From Boesenbergia rotunda (Eukaryota; Streptophyta; Magnoliopsida; Zingiberales; Zingiberaceae), in contig JAGFNQ010005270.1 of the NCBI GenBank assembly GCA_024364735.1, positions 213,638 to 277,637 on the forward strand: 64,000 nucleotides of DNA. Direction: 5' to 3'. Numbering within the stretch: position 1 is the first letter of the stretch; every line of letters begins with the position of its first letter. Below the pieces are notes generated by a model, which ran no database searches, was not told where the DNA came from, and was given only the letters and a program-made list of their open reading frames with translations. Made by a program: the position numbers and the translations under genes. Positions 1-11,461 of this stretch are shown one piece after another.

Positions 1-121
1 ACATTTGAACTTTTCATAAATTTCATAGTGTAGTTCATTTTGGCATAATATGCATGATTCATTAATGTTATCCATGATTGGTTTTGCTTGTGTAGATTTC
101 TCATTATATTGTTTGAAACAG

Positions 122-1529
122 GAAATGTCTACCTCAGTATGGTTGATCTGCTTTGGCATGTTTTAACGAATTTCACAATCTCAAAAGATGGCATGTAGAG
201 AAGGAGATTGTAATCTAATCTTCTAAAAGAAGGAAAAATGCCACCTTTTGCTTTACTGTCCATTTTTGTTGTTGCGTTGTAATATATTGACAGAGGAAAT
301 AGGAAAAATACTAGCCTCTCCCACAGTAGATCTCCACTGCCCCACAGTTAGCACACCCTACACGGTTATAGTGACTTCGATTCCATCATGGATGGATATT
401 AAATTTGATTACACGGATGGATATACATTGTTTCTCTCCCAATATTTTTGGGGAAGTAACAAGCATTTGGTGAGAATTAATTGCAGCTTAGCCTTTTATG
501 ATTAGACTAGTTGTTTTACCACTGATTTTTGTTTTTATTGCTTTGTCCACCACACTAATTCATCGCTACCCCTATTCATAAGGGTAATTTTATCATTTTT
601 ACACGAGAAACAACTAGATGATGTGGAAGGACATTAGCTGCATTAGGGCAATGTGATAAACCAAAAATTTTCACAAATGCAATAAATTTGAAAAATAACT
701 AGAGGTAGGTAATGTGAGGTAAGTAAAATGCCCAGTTGGTTATTGTCAAATGAGCAAAATGATACCTTAATGGTCACGAAACATAATTGATATGGAATTG
801 ACTTCCTAGGGAATAATAAGGGAATAAATTGATAAAGAATAAAAAAGGAATAATTATTTCCTAGTTAGGTTCTTTGAATGGTATGGATGCTAATTCTTAT
901 GCTTGATTTGTATGGATGTTACAAGTAATAGACAAGAAATAATATTCACAATGACAAAATATCTCTGTATGAAAAAAATTCTCTGCTTTGTAAATTCATA
1001 ATATATATTTTTTATTTGGAGGCTTGAATAGAATAAGAAAATGCATTTTGAAAAAAAAATGGAATAGATGAGGAACAGAAATAGCTAACTGTTCCTAAAG
1101 TAAGGAATAGTTATTCCTTATGATTAGGGAGTCACAATTTCACAACAATTAGTATTCCGAGTTTTATTCATTTTCTTTACCAAATGCAGAAATACTTATT
1201 TCATTATTTCATGTGATATATTTCATGAGAAAAGTGAACGGACTTTATCACAGGGAGCAAAATTATAATTAACCTAATTTCTAATTTTTCGACCTGATCA
1301 ACCTATTCTCAATGTTAGAAAATAGATGATGCTATGCCTTGTTTTGTTTTTTTAATAACATATAATGATCTTTAGATAGTTTTATGATGCAATTTTACTT
1401 AATTTTCTCTTTTGTTTCAGTTCCAGATATTTTCTTGAAAGATTGTATAAATTTGCTAAGCATGAATATGAAGGATCTTCTAGGATAGAATTATGTTATA
1501 TTCATATGTGCCAATTTTGCCACTGTTCA
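122..1529 (+). CDS. Candidate upstream exons of an unidentified multi-exon gene
   Basis: There are two possible internal exons. The first, 122-194, follows a CAG acceptor after a T-rich stretch and ends before a GTAGAG donor; it reads NVYLSMVDLLWHVLTNF in its middle. The second begins at 1421 after TTTTGTTTCAG and reads SRYFLERLYKFAKHEYEGSS; its frame stays open until a TGA at 1530-1532. The phases fit, because exon one leaves two bases of a codon and exon two starts with one. I could not find a donor for the second exon in phase with the next exon at 1746, so the model is incomplete. The peptide looks alpha-helical and could belong to a HEAT-like repeat protein, but I recognise no family. 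RNA evidence could show these are not exons. Confidence 0.3.
847..1117. mobile_element. Possible MITE with GGAATA-type terminal inverted repeats
   Basis: The segment starts with GGAATAATTATTTCCT and ends with a sequence whose reverse complement begins GGAATAACTATTCCTTA. It is AT-rich, about 270 bp, non-coding, and lies in what would be an intron of the gene above. Short terminal inverted repeats of this kind are common in plant MITEs. I could not define a clean TSD, and both ends are themselves near-palindromes, so a simple hairpin is an alternative. Confidence 0.33.
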
Positions 1530-1745
1530 TGATTTTCATTAATTTTATTTTGCATTATTTATTTTTCCAATTCCAATCTGGAATTCTCCAAAAAATAAAA
1601 AAAAGAGAGATTGATCTTTGTAAGATTTATCCAAAAGGTAAATCTAATAGTATCAAATTTATATTCTCAACACCCTTAATAATATTTGTCCTATCCTGAT
1701 CTCACCTGCTGATCTTGGATATTGGTGCCTTTGCTTGGTCTTTAG

Positions 1746-3669
1746 AATACCGTATCATGTTTAATACTGTTGGACCTGATCAAAAGGAAGAGGTTTCTTA
1801 AATTATTGTTTCAGGGTAGAGTTATACGTGTTGCTTTGATTCCTGCAAAGAGTTTCATGTTATGCTGTTTGAAAATGGTGCTCCTTGAGCTGACAGATAT
1901 GCCATTGTTTTCAACTTATGGAACAGGATCTAAAACTCCAGGACATCATGGTAAACATGAGGGAAGCGACGGAGAAGATATCTTTCTATCACAGTAAGTA
2001 ATGCCACAATACTATTAATGACATTGTTATCCATCTTCCATTTATATTTTTGAATTTAGAGGTTAAATTATGCTGGTTTATATTCTTTGCTTCCTTTTCC
2101 TTCAAAATGAATGAATGCCAGTGATGCGACACTGTAATAGAACTAAACTCTATGCATAGAGTCAGTTGAAATTGATGGAACACCGATAAACTGTCGCCTT
2201 ACACAAAAAAGAAAGTACTTCAAAAGAACCTCCAATTGATATTTATTAAATGGAAATTTTATTAGTCAAAAGCTCACAAATACATATAGAAGACATTACT
2301 TTTATGGGCTCAACCCTAGCTAAACTAGGAAATAAAATTTCATTAATTGGGAAAGGCAATAAACTTATTAAACTACTATGAAATTAGAAGATACCAACTT
2401 TTTGACACCAAAATAGAACAATTATGAAATTCAAAATACAAGATTCAAATCAATATCTTTTCCTTTCTGCTTTCTTCTTTCTCACTAAAGAGAACTCCCA
2501 ACTCCAATCCAAGTGAGTTGCAAGCATCTGCAGTACATGTGAAATGCATGTTCCGTCACTCTAAATCAGAATTTGAAAGGAGTAATTCTCCAACAATGAG
2601 AGCACCCTGCTGTTGAAGTTTGACATGTTGCAAATAGACATGATTTGGTAGTAGATAAATGCTATCTCATCATCTTTTCTTAAAGGAACTACTAAATGTC
2701 AAATAATGTCACCTGATGACATTTTCTTATTGATTGGGATAAAAGGGTAATAAACTCAGTTGCAATCAGCTAAGGTTTAAAATTTGGTAACACAACTAAT
2801 TCAGGATTTATGATGAAATGGTACAATATCAATGCCAACCATATCAATCCAAGATGTAGGTCGACATAGGCCAGATCGTCCCACTCTAGTTTATTTACTT
2901 CTTTGGATATATTTTCTTATTTTATCTGAGAGCAAGTTAGTTGGCTATTACAACTAATCTGCATTTTAGACTCCTAGTTTGTCAACTCTGGAAGCTATTT
3001 TTTTCTTCTTTTTTTTTTCTAATTTCACAAGAAGGTAAAATCTTAAGCAATAGATCATCTGACAAATCTACTACAGTGTTCTTTTATGGGTCATCTACTA
3101 TTGAGAAAGTTAGCTGAAAATAATCTCATGACTCCAATTTGGTTAATAAGCCCCTTTGGTGGATTAAATGGTGTTGTAAGATCAAAATCAAGTGCCTGAT
3201 TAGTAGAAGGATGAACTGAAGGTAACTATGTGAAAGATAACTCGAAAGACAATCCTCTGGCGCTTGTTTCCTTCCGCAAATAAAGAGGAAAGCTACAAAT
3301 TTGCAGAGATTAATTTAAGCATTCATACTTGGTAACTCATCTGCTCGAAAGGCCAAAATAGAACAGAAAGCTAATTAATATTTATTTATGAAACAAATGA
3401 TCTGTTCTCTTCGTTACCTGTTAAGGTAGACAACTAAAAGGATAAATTAGTTAGCACAAACATATATTGCACAATCATTTTATTGTTTCTTATTACCTTT
3501 TTTTCCCAGATCATCAATCATTTCCACAAAGAACATGCCTCTTGATACAATACTCAAATCTTCTAGCAGCTACAAAAAGGCCAAGCTTCTAGCCTCTCAA
3601 TCACAAGCTGATGAGTCCGAAAACCAACCTGTCGATGTCGTCCTGGCAACTCAACCTGAATCTGATTGA
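1746..3669 (+). CDS. Two terminal exons of an unidentified nuclear gene
   Basis: Exon 1746-1993 (or 1815-1993 if the TTTCAG at 1809-1814 is the acceptor) ends at a perfect GTAAGTA donor, leaving two bases of a glutamine codon. Exon 3510-3669 follows a strong TTTTTTTCCCAG acceptor, completes that codon and runs to a TGA at 3667. The frame is preserved across the 1.5-kb intron, which is the main evidence that this is a gene. The first exon is helical and basic (LLDLIKRKRFLKLLFQGRVI), then turns glycine-, histidine- and acid-rich. The last exon is a low-complexity Ser/Lys/Gln/acidic tail, as expected of a disordered C-terminus. I do not recognise the protein. The gene begins upstream of, or near, the window's left edge, and no element insertion breaks the exons. 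Confidence 0.5.
1994..3509 (+). other. Intron between the two terminal exons
   Basis: This AT-rich non-coding sequence has a GTAAGTA donor at the left and a T-run plus CAG at the right. I see no further exon, repeat or element in it. Confidence 0.45.
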
Positions 3670-5004
3670 TCGTGAGTCACTCTGAAAATCTTTGGCTAGG
3701 TATCATAAATTAATCTTTTTGGGAACACTCAAGTGATGTGAGGAGCAGCAACAAAGTCGTTTTTTTTCGGTGATGTGCCATTTTGATGATCTGGACAATC
3801 ATTGGCCATTAACTACTGCTGCTCTGATACAGTTACCTAATTATCTTGGCGCTTGCAGTTTTGTTCTCGTTTTATCACATTTTGCACTGAATCGAAATGT
3901 TGTAGTTTGCAAGTATTGAAATTTATGATGAGATTTTATTTCTTTTTGTTACGGTAAATTCATTGGATAGGCCTATCACAGAGTTTGGATCAGATCCCAG
4001 AAAATGAAGGCATCTCCCCCCTACTAAAGCCAATTAGCATTTATATCCCTTGGTTAGCATGTATATCCCTTTGACGAACTTGTTAATACAAAAATTAAAT
4101 TACATCATGTAATGACTGAATTTTTGGCTTTATTCTTTATTATCATTTATAATTAAATAAATTTTATTTTATTTTATCATTATTAATTATTTTTTATTTT
4201 TATTTTTTTATAATTTTACATCGTCTAATTAAACTATTTATTAGTCATTTACTATATATTTATATCATCTTAAATATAATTTTCGGAGTTTTCTTTGATA
4301 CAATTTTGGTTTTTTATTTTATTTATTTAATTTTTTTATCTCGTCTAATTTTTTTATTTTATTCACACTAATATTTTTATTTCTACCATTCTTATTTGCT
4401 GTTCATATGCTCCTTCACTCTCACCATCTCAAAATCTTATCATCATTTTAAAATTTTCTTTCAAAATTTGAAATTATTTTACGATCATACTAAATAAAGA
4501 AAGAAGATCAAACTTATCAAATAAATGTAAATAAATCTATTTAATTTTAGTTTTGGGGTAAAAATATTTATAGTGTATATAAATTCTTCGAAGTCTAGGT
4601 CTATCGTATCTGAATTTAATTATTTTTTGGGTAAATTTCTCATGAAGTCATTAGTATATATTTGTTCTAAAATGAACAAATCTAAACAATCAAATAATTA
4701 AAAAGATAAAAAAGAAACTTACTAAATAAAACAATAAAAATACATAAAAATATTAATAAAAGTTTTGCTTTACCCAAAACAAGACTATATATTCTATAAT
4801 ATAATATTAATACTTTTAGAATTAAAGAATAACCATTAAGTTCATTGAGGGCATTGTGCATCGGAGTCGGAGTCTAAGTCAGTAACTGCCAAACGAGTCG
4901 ACTCGGATCACAACGAGTGGACACGGGTATAAAGGACCGCCTCCGCGAGCCAGCCCTACGGCTACGGCGACGCGCACTGTCGCAGAGGCGAAGAGATCAG
5001 GCGT
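3670..5004. other. 3' flank of gene 1 and upstream region of gene 2
   Basis: Positions 3670-4000 are probably the 3' untranslated region of the upstream gene. Positions 4130-4850 are extremely AT-rich with T-runs and no ORF. From about 4860 the composition turns GC-rich towards the ATG at 5005, which suits a 5' untranslated region and proximal promoter. I saw no clear TATA box. Confidence 0.35.
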
Positions 5005-7164
5005 ATGGGCCGAGTGAAGACCTTCTTCGGTTTGACCTTCGGTGTCTTCGTTTTCATGCAATCCATGGAGACTGTTCACCACTGGCTCGCCCTCTATCTA
5101 GATGAGAAGGTATTTCCTCTATCCTCTTTCTCCCTGCTATGGTTTGATTCGAGATCCGCTAGTGGTTTCTGTGCCTTGTTCCGACCATCTGCGTAATTCG
5201 GCATGCGAATCTGAACCTTGCGCCATTGAGCTTGTCGTTTGGCTTCTTGAGTTTTCTTCTTGCGTATTTCCCACCTGGAATGAGAATACACAATAAGATT
5301 TTTCTCAACTATTTACTAAAAAGGTTGATCTTTCTCATCAACGCCTTTCTTCTGCCTAAATGTTTGATCTAGAATATAAAAGTTATGGACTTTGGATGTG
5401 CCCTAACCAAGTCGAGAAGGAAAATTGGTAGTCCAACAATGATGCTACTTTAGGAGATTTGGGATTGTGCATTGACCATGAGCTGATAATTGGGTGTTGA
5501 ATATATCCATTTGCATTATAGTTAATAAGCTGAATGGCTGATCAAAGGATGGTGATCTTGTTTTAACTAAATAATTGTTATGGATTAGAACTTCACTGAG
5601 GATGCTTTCTTGTTGAATTCTGTAGCTGTTAAGCTCAAGGAAGATTGTGGTTTCATAGGAGCACTAGAAAATCAAATTATATCTCCAAGTCTGAGCAAGC
5701 CATTTTTTTTAATATGCTCTTAGATGGTTGTGGGGAAGAGCAATGATCACACAGGGAAGGGACTTTCTGCAGGAGGTTCTTCTGCTAAGTCTCCAAATAC
5801 GAATAGGAGTTGTATTGTGTGAATAAGTAATGAGATCACAGCCCATTTAGTCTAACCCTTAATACTAAGAATATATATGATTGACATCAAGTGTATTCGA
5901 ATATTATAATGAGATAAAATCAAGAGTAACATATTGATTTTCTAAAGAAGGAAGAAGATAAAATTAAGTGTAACCCAATATGTGATGCTATCTGCTCTAT
6001 AACTATTTCCATTGTTTTATGCTATTGTTGTTGTTTCTGGGGTCTGTCCATTGCACCATTTTCTGGTTTCTGATTACTGATAGAAATGAAGTTGGGAGGA
6101 ACAGATGATTGAAATGATGTGATTTTGGTTATTGACACATATCACGATTTATGCAAAGTTTATCACTTAGATGCCTTCATTAACTATGTCTGAGAACTAA
6201 TGTGAAATCGAAGACATATTAACATTTTATTTGATATGGCATTGGAAACACATGTTACAAAAAACAAAATCCCTGAAGCTGTTGTCAAGAAATTTCAGAG
6301 ATTTGATCCAGTTCAATGGATAATGCTAATTTTGAAATGCATGATCATGCAAAATATTACTCTTGACTCAATAGATAGGAATCCAACCCAAATATGGATT
6401 TTGGTATCTAACATAACCGCTTCTAAAATATCTCACACATGATGAATGGGATGTTGGCCTAGGGATGGCAGCAAGTCTGGTGCCCGCATTTTTAGGTACT
6501 ATTTAAACTATTTAAACCCAATTAAGTATCTCCCATTCTAAGCCTGTTAAATTGCACACTGGAGTAGCTGGCGTGAAATGTAAAACATTACTACCCAAAC
6601 GTGATTATTTAGTTACTTGAACTTGACTTGAACCAATCGAGTACCTGCAGATACTTGATTACGAGGAATCAATGTTGTAGGGAATCTGATCCACGCATCC
6701 ATCGGGAGATCAATGACAGGCAATCTACATACTATGGTTGTTTTCGGAGAACAACACTTTCGTTCATTCAGTTATGGCCATCATGCTTTGAATTGTTATT
6801 CCTTTTCTTTGTTATGCTTTTAGGTACTTGCCCAAGATTTTGTCATACATAAAAAAAATTCTTGTAGCATATCTATGTCATACATATGAGTAGCCAGTTT
6901 GCTTGGTTGTGAAATCTGACTTGTCCATGGTGGTGGTTTCTCAATTCTTTTTATAAGATATTTCGAAATCATTGTTTCAATTCATATGAAGCGTGAAGAA
7001 CATAGATATGACAGTAGGAAGAAAATGCTTCTTGATATGGAGTATTCCATATCTGCATCTGTTGAGATGATTTTTTTTTTTTTAATTCATTATGGCAGCA
7101 AGAGAGATTGGAGAGGGAAATGGAGATCAAGCGACGCAGCGAGGAGAGTGACTCACACGCATAA
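5005..7164 (+). CDS. Small single-pass membrane protein, two exons (56 aa)
   Basis: Exon 1 is 5005-5109, 35 codons, starting MGRVKTFFGLTFG and ending YLDEK directly before GTATTT. Exon 2 is 7099-7164, following a T-rich tract and GGCAG; it adds QERLEREMEIKRRSEE and ends DSHA plus TAA. The join is phase 0. The protein has a short basic N-terminus, one hydrophobic segment (about residues 6-31, TFFGLTFGVFVFMQSM onward) and a charged, probably coiled C-terminal helix rich in E, R and K. Small plant proteins of this plan (basic start, one membrane segment, charged QERLE-type tail) exist as conserved uncharacterised proteins; a mitochondrial or other organelle-membrane site is inference only. GC is high around the first exon and the ORF has no defects. 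A longer isoform reading past the GT at 5110 would lose the charged tail. Confidence 0.72.
5110..7098 (+). other. 1,989-bp intron of the small membrane-protein gene
   Basis: The intron has a GTATTT donor and a TTATGGCAG acceptor preceded by a run of 11 T (about 7072-7082). The interior is AT-rich. I see no element with clear termini and no conserved coding segment inside. Confidence 0.6.
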
Positions 7165-7545
7165 CTGTTGCATTGTTTGCCACCCCATTAGATGGATCGA
7201 GCATCTGCAAACATCTTTTTCGTAAAGCCGAGGTACTTTAATGAAAAGCACATGCTATTTATCTCAATTGCCAGTATGAACTTTGTGGCGATGTTAGGAG
7301 GAGACTGCGACGGTTAATTGTTACTTTCAGTTTAGTTTTGAAGCAGATTAACAGTACTGCATCATGTTTAACACTGATTGGTAGTATATGAAAGTTTCTC
7401 TTGGGTTTGTAAAGAAAAGAGCAAAAACATTCATGCATTATGCAGCATTTGAACGCCATCAACTACACATTTTTGGATTTCGCATCAATATAAATATATG
7501 CATGCATATTCATATCGCGTTATCATCGATATTTTGATATTTAAA
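7165..7545. other. 3' flank of the small membrane-protein gene
   Basis: This is AT-rich sequence after the TAA, probably 3' untranslated region and then intergenic DNA. There is no ORF of interest. It ends at the left inverted repeat of the next element. Confidence 0.4.
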
Positions 7546-7790
7546 ATATCCCTTTGTGCTCAACCATAGAGCAGGTTTAACTAACTGCACCATCTTTAAC
7601 TAGAGTTGTACCATTTTAGAGCAACAATTTTAATTAAGGTTGCACCATTTTAAAGCAACTTTAACCGAACCTATATCATTTTGAAGATTCTTCGAATAGT
7701 TGTACTATCTTAGAGCAACTTTGATCAAAATTGCAACATCTAAGAGCAATTTTATCAAAGCTGCTCTAAGGTGGAGCACAAAGGGGTATA
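7546..7790. mobile_element. MITE, 245 bp, with about 28-bp terminal inverted repeats
   Basis: The left end (7546-7575) contains CCCTTTGTGCTC then TAGAGCAG. The right end (7761-7790), reverse-complemented, reads ACCCCTTTGTGCTCCACC then TTAGAGCAG. The two arms match over about 28 bases with few mismatches. The interior repeats a motif of the form AGAGCAAC followed by a T/A-rich stretch and GTTGCACCATTTT, several times in both senses, so the whole element could fold back. The TSD is uncertain (possibly ATAT). Superfamily not assigned. Confidence 0.6.
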
Positions 7791-7879
7791 TGCCGTGTTG
7801 ACGTTGAGACGGATTGGCGGGGTACTGAAAGTAAGCGAATCGACTTTTTCCACGAAAAGATATACACTCCTTGTACCGT

Positions 7880-9080
7880 GCAGTGGTAAGGTGTTAGGTG
7901 TATGCTCAGAGCACTACAATTGGATCTTTAACTGAGATATGCATGTGCATTTAATTTGGAAAAAAAGATTACGATCTTGTCGCGAAGTGAGGTGGAATCT
8001 CCAAAAATGAGGGGGTCTCCCGAGTGTCACGAGCTGTTGACGCCGACTTAGATCTGCAAGAAAATGACCGTTAACAAACCCGTCGGGAAAAGTCTCCGAC
8101 AAGGCCTTCCGACGGTCAAGTCAGTCCCCGGTGGTGAAAGAGTAAGGAAATGAAGGCAATAGAACAGCAGTAGAGAAGGCTCTCGCGCGCACCTACGAAG
8201 TGGGGGATAATTATAAAGGGGCTTATATAGCCGAGAGAACTGACAGTTTCTGCCCCCTGCCCATACCTACCATGTTTTGTCTTACTCGCGGTAGGGTAAG
8301 GGGCACTGTCAGTCCGCCGACTGACACCGTCTGGCGCCGCTCGGTCTGGTCCAAGCAGGGGTGATCGTGGTACGGGGTGTAAGGTAATGGCAGAAATGTA
8401 CGGTGTCAGCAGATCACTCTGTGTCATACGATCGCCTCGTGTCAGACGATCGTACTGTGTCGGCGGGATACCCGCGATTTGGGCAGGGCTGGCGTCAGGC
8501 TTGAGCCGACCTGCGCCGACTGCCACTCAGTCTGGCCAGTAAGGGGTCAGGGAGTAGGTGTTTTACTGTGTGACGATAATACCGAGTCGGCGCAGCCGAC
8601 CGGCTGCTCCGACTTGGGCCAGGAGACCAATACCCAACATCCTTTCACTGAGAATCAAATATTTCCCGAGTTGACGGGTGCTCAAGCACGGCTTCTAAGC
8701 TATATCTCGAGACTGGGCGGGTAGGGCAGAGGAAGACTGCCAACTGAGAGTCACTCGGCTGGGGTTCAGGCGTTCGTCGGCAACTCTCCAAGCGACTAAC
8801 TGAGTCGGGCTCTTTACCCCCTTCCAAGAGAATTGGGCCGGTATCTCACCCAGTCGGGCAATTCGGGCCAAGCGAGCCTTGGGCTTATGATTCCACTAGC
8901 TAGAGTGGTCCTCTCCCGGGAAGGCCCAACCTGAGGTGGTGTTGCACTGGCCGATCGAGTGACATGTGACCTAGGCTGGGATCAGATTATGTGGAGGGAT
9001 CTACCGTTCGAGTATCTGGTTCGGAACTTGGGCATTCTTTAGTGGATATTCTTTAGTGATGGAAGGATACTGGAGGTTGA
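7880..9080 (-). mobile_element. LTR-like GC-rich retroelement fragment, minus strand
   Basis: The block is GC-rich against AT-rich neighbours. On the minus strand it has a TATA box in GGCTATATAAGC (8221-8232), followed by the pyrimidine-rich leader and ACTTTTCCCGACGGG-like motif seen in some plant gypsy LTRs. The region right of the TATA box (8300-9000) would be U3 and is full of short CCGACTGG / GTCGG motifs. I could not place TG...CA ends or a TSD. It may be a solo LTR or a decayed fragment. The ORFs across it are compositional, not genes. Confidence 0.4.
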
Positions 9081-9087
9081 GGTTGGC

Positions 9088-9103
9088 TATTGACGTATTA
9101 TTG
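9088..9103. repeat. Left target-site duplication of the SINE
   Basis: TATTGACGTATTATTG; its partner at 9361-9376 differs by one base. Confidence 0.78.
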
Positions 9104-9360
9104 GGAAAAAAAAATGAACGAGACAGTAGATAAATTGAATCTAAGATGATCGACTTAGTTCTATGGAAGTTTTCTATCGATTAACAGGGTAAATCGAAAA
9201 GCGCTCGTGGTAGGCAGTCTAGAAGCCCAACGTCCCAGGGTACGCGCCCCATTTGAAGGAAAAATTCTTGCAAAATGTGCCGTAGTTGGGGATCGAACTG
9301 CGGATGCCTGAGTTAATGACTAATTACTCTACCACTATATCATAGCCCCGGAGTAAAAAT
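9104..9360 (-). mobile_element. tRNA-derived SINE with 16-bp target-site duplications
   Basis: Read on the minus strand, the element starts near 9360 with a tRNA-like head: GGGGCTATGATATAGTGG (A-box-like) and AGTTCGATCCCC (B-box-like), about 70 bases in total. A tRNA-unrelated body follows and ends in a T-run at 9104-9112. It is flanked by TATTGACGTATTATTG (9088-9103) and TATTGACGTACTATTG (9361-9376), a 15/16 match. Pol III internal promoter, duplication and terminal homopolymer together define a SINE. The head has diverged too far to be a functional tRNA. Confidence 0.78.
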
Positions 9361-9376
9361 TATTGACGTACTATTG
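9361..9376. repeat. Right target-site duplication of the SINE
   Basis: TATTGACGTACTATTG; it matches 9088-9103 at 15 of 16 positions. Confidence 0.78.
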
Positions 9377-9378
9377 CA

Positions 9379-9606
9379 AGTGAGCGAAAGGGAGGGGAGA
9401 GACTTATTCACCTTCAAAATTAATGATAGACATCTAGATTAAAAAAAGTATTTTAGATATTAAAATTATAGGTGGGTAGTATTTTAATAATTTTTAATAA
9501 TATATTTGTTAGACAATTGTCTATTTCAAATAGCGATATGATCTAGAGGTATTTGATTTTACATTGCTAATTTTAGAAGTTGATAGTCTCTCCCCATTCG
9601 CCTGAG
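9379..9606. mobile_element. Foldback MITE, about 228 bp
   Basis: The left arm begins TGAGCGAAAGGGAGGGGAG then AGACTTATTCACC. The reverse complement of the right arm begins CTCAGGCGAATGGGGAG then AGACTATCAAC. Inverted similarity continues inward for about 60 bases with small gaps (both arms reach a CTCTAGATC / CATCTAGATT block). It is non-coding and AT-rich. It lies directly beside the SINE duplication, so the TSD cannot be fixed. Confidence 0.5.
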
Positions 9607-9905
9607 TATAATTCATGTACACAGAAGTGCACCACATTCACACTTGTGGGGTGTTTTTTTTAAAATTTAGATATTTACTTTTTTTACTCAATTAGTTTTG
9701 AAAATGATGGATTTAATTCTATGAAAATTTTTCATCACTCATAAAAAAAAAAAACAAAGATGCTCAAGATAGATACTTAGATTTATCATCCTACCAGAAT
9801 AAAATATCTACTGCATATAGTAATTGAGATTCGTACCTTAGTTATCTAATTAAGAACCTAACCTGTAACCCAGGAGATATATTTATATTATTTCAATGTA
9901 AGTGA
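9607..9905. other. AT-rich spacer
   Basis: I see nothing identifiable here. It ends at the TG of the LTR starting at 9906. Confidence 0.4.
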
Positions 9906-11011
9906 TGTTGGAGGAAATTCGGAGAATTTATAATAAATTGAAATTACATAAACTAATTTCAACTTATCTATGTTGAGAGGCCCGAGTTGTTTTTTCTCAA
10001 ACTGTAGTGTTCCGAGCTCCCGAGTGAAGCTCCCGAGTGGTTCTCCCGAGCTATCGACTCGGTCTCACGAGCTCCCGACTGATCTCCCGAGTTGCCGGCT
10101 CGGTCTCCCGAGCTCTCGACTGACTGAGGTTCCCGACCCGAACGGTGTCTCCCGAGCTCCTGAGGGGAATTCTCGAGTTGGAATTCCCGAGTGGAGTCTC
10201 CCGACTAGGATCTCCCGAGTAGTGGTCGGACGTCTCCTGACTGACCTGGAATTTGCTGAGGCCTGCGCAATGCAGTTTTCTTGAAACAGATTCGTCGTCC
10301 TCCGACGGTGCTTCGAGGCTTAGATGGACTTCTATCTTTCAGGATACAATAGCAGACCACGGGCACAACGGAGCACTCGTTGCTCGTGGCGAACTGAGGA
10401 GGTACCCGACTGCTATCAACGGAGGTCGGGAACGAGGTGGAGCGGAGGAGAATTTTTGTATCGTCTCTGTCATTTGCTCTCGGTCATGGCCTCCTTATAT
10501 AGGCTCAGATCCCCGCAGTATTCAATAACGAATTAATCGTCATTTACTGCCGTTTACCCGACCAGATCTAAACGTCTGGGGGTTACTGATCTCGCACATT
10601 AATCAAAATTAATGCATCAGTTACATTTGAGCAAAAATCAATTTGGCAAAACGTTGGTTCATCTGCTTGGACAAATTTTGCCTTGACCGGTCGGACATTC
10701 GACGTGCGCGGGTCGTGCACGCACACGAGTTCACTTGGTTCAGTACAAATCCGGGCCATGGATTTGTACCCCCCTGCGCACCCACGCGTGAGAGAGAGTC
10801 TCTCCCTAGCATTTGTTCACAACTATCATGCTTGTGATACAATATAAACCAAACATTTTGCCTTAAAACTCCCAATGTGGGACTAAAGCCCCACTCACAA
10901 GGGAGTCTCTTTATTCTCCTCCTCACTTTCCATTCAATAGAAAGTTCCAATGTGGGACCAAAGTCCCACCACCTCTCTTCCATTCACACTAGATATCTAA
11001 GATATCTAACA
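9906..11011 (-). mobile_element. 3' LTR of a truncated Tork-like copia element (family A), minus strand
   Basis: On the + strand the LTR runs from TGTTGGAGG (9906) to ATATCTAACA (11011), with TG/CA ends. On the minus strand it follows a polypurine tract (TGTGGGGGAT) and RNase H remnants, so it is the 3' LTR. A TATA box reads CTATATAAGG on the minus strand near 10493-10503. Positions 10010-10230 hold many CTCCCGAG / CTCGGGAG motifs. The LTR is homologous to the one at 12512-13799: both end with a conserved ATAGATAAGTTGAAATTA block. Confidence 0.75.
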
Positions 11012-11461
11012 ATCCCCCACATGAATGGAAACATGGTTATAGCATTCAGCAGTTGAGTCGTGTATAGGATAGGTAGGTTTCACCCTTTGAACCTTCCCTT
11101 GTGAAGATCTGTTTGCTTCCTGGCTGACAGTAGACATGATGTCCTTGAACTGTGTTGCCGTTTATGTAAGCATTGACACATCTCACCCAGGACTCTCCCT
11201 GATACACCTCAGTTCTCATGACTGTATTCGTTCTTGGCCATGAACACGCCTAATTCTCCGAGAAGTTCTAAGAATTGTGCCTCCAATTCTCTTCGAAGCG
11301 GCCCCACTTCTTTCTCACATAGGTGGTCTCTTTAGAGTTTTCCATATAACTCTATCGAATTATTAAAAGTCGTATGCTTAACCTCCATCCTTCACAGTTG
11401 CAAAGGGTCGTTCCCTCACATTGAACACCTTTGTCAGTGCAGTTAGGTTGTCCCTTTGAAC
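11012..11461 (-). other. Spacer and polypurine tract of the truncated family A element
   Basis: This is non-coding sequence between the RNase H stop and the 3' LTR. The polypurine tract is the reverse complement of ATCCCCCACATG at 11012-11023. The matching spacer in the + strand copy is 38082-38598. Confidence 0.65.

Noticed and set aside
1493..1699. 68-codon ORF
   Set aside because: AT-rich hydrophobic reading in probable intron; out of phase with neighbouring exons.
8116..8526. 136-codon minus-strand ORF in GC-rich DNA
   Set aside because: It lies across an LTR-like block with a TATA box, has low-complexity composition and resembles no family; open by base composition.
9281..9350. Functional tRNA gene on the minus strand
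   Set aside because: Boxes A and B are present but the sequence does not fold as a proper cloverleaf and is the head of a SINE with TSDs.
10621..10983. 120-codon minus-strand ORF
   Set aside because: It is wholly inside the family A LTR; the same LTR elsewhere does not keep it open.
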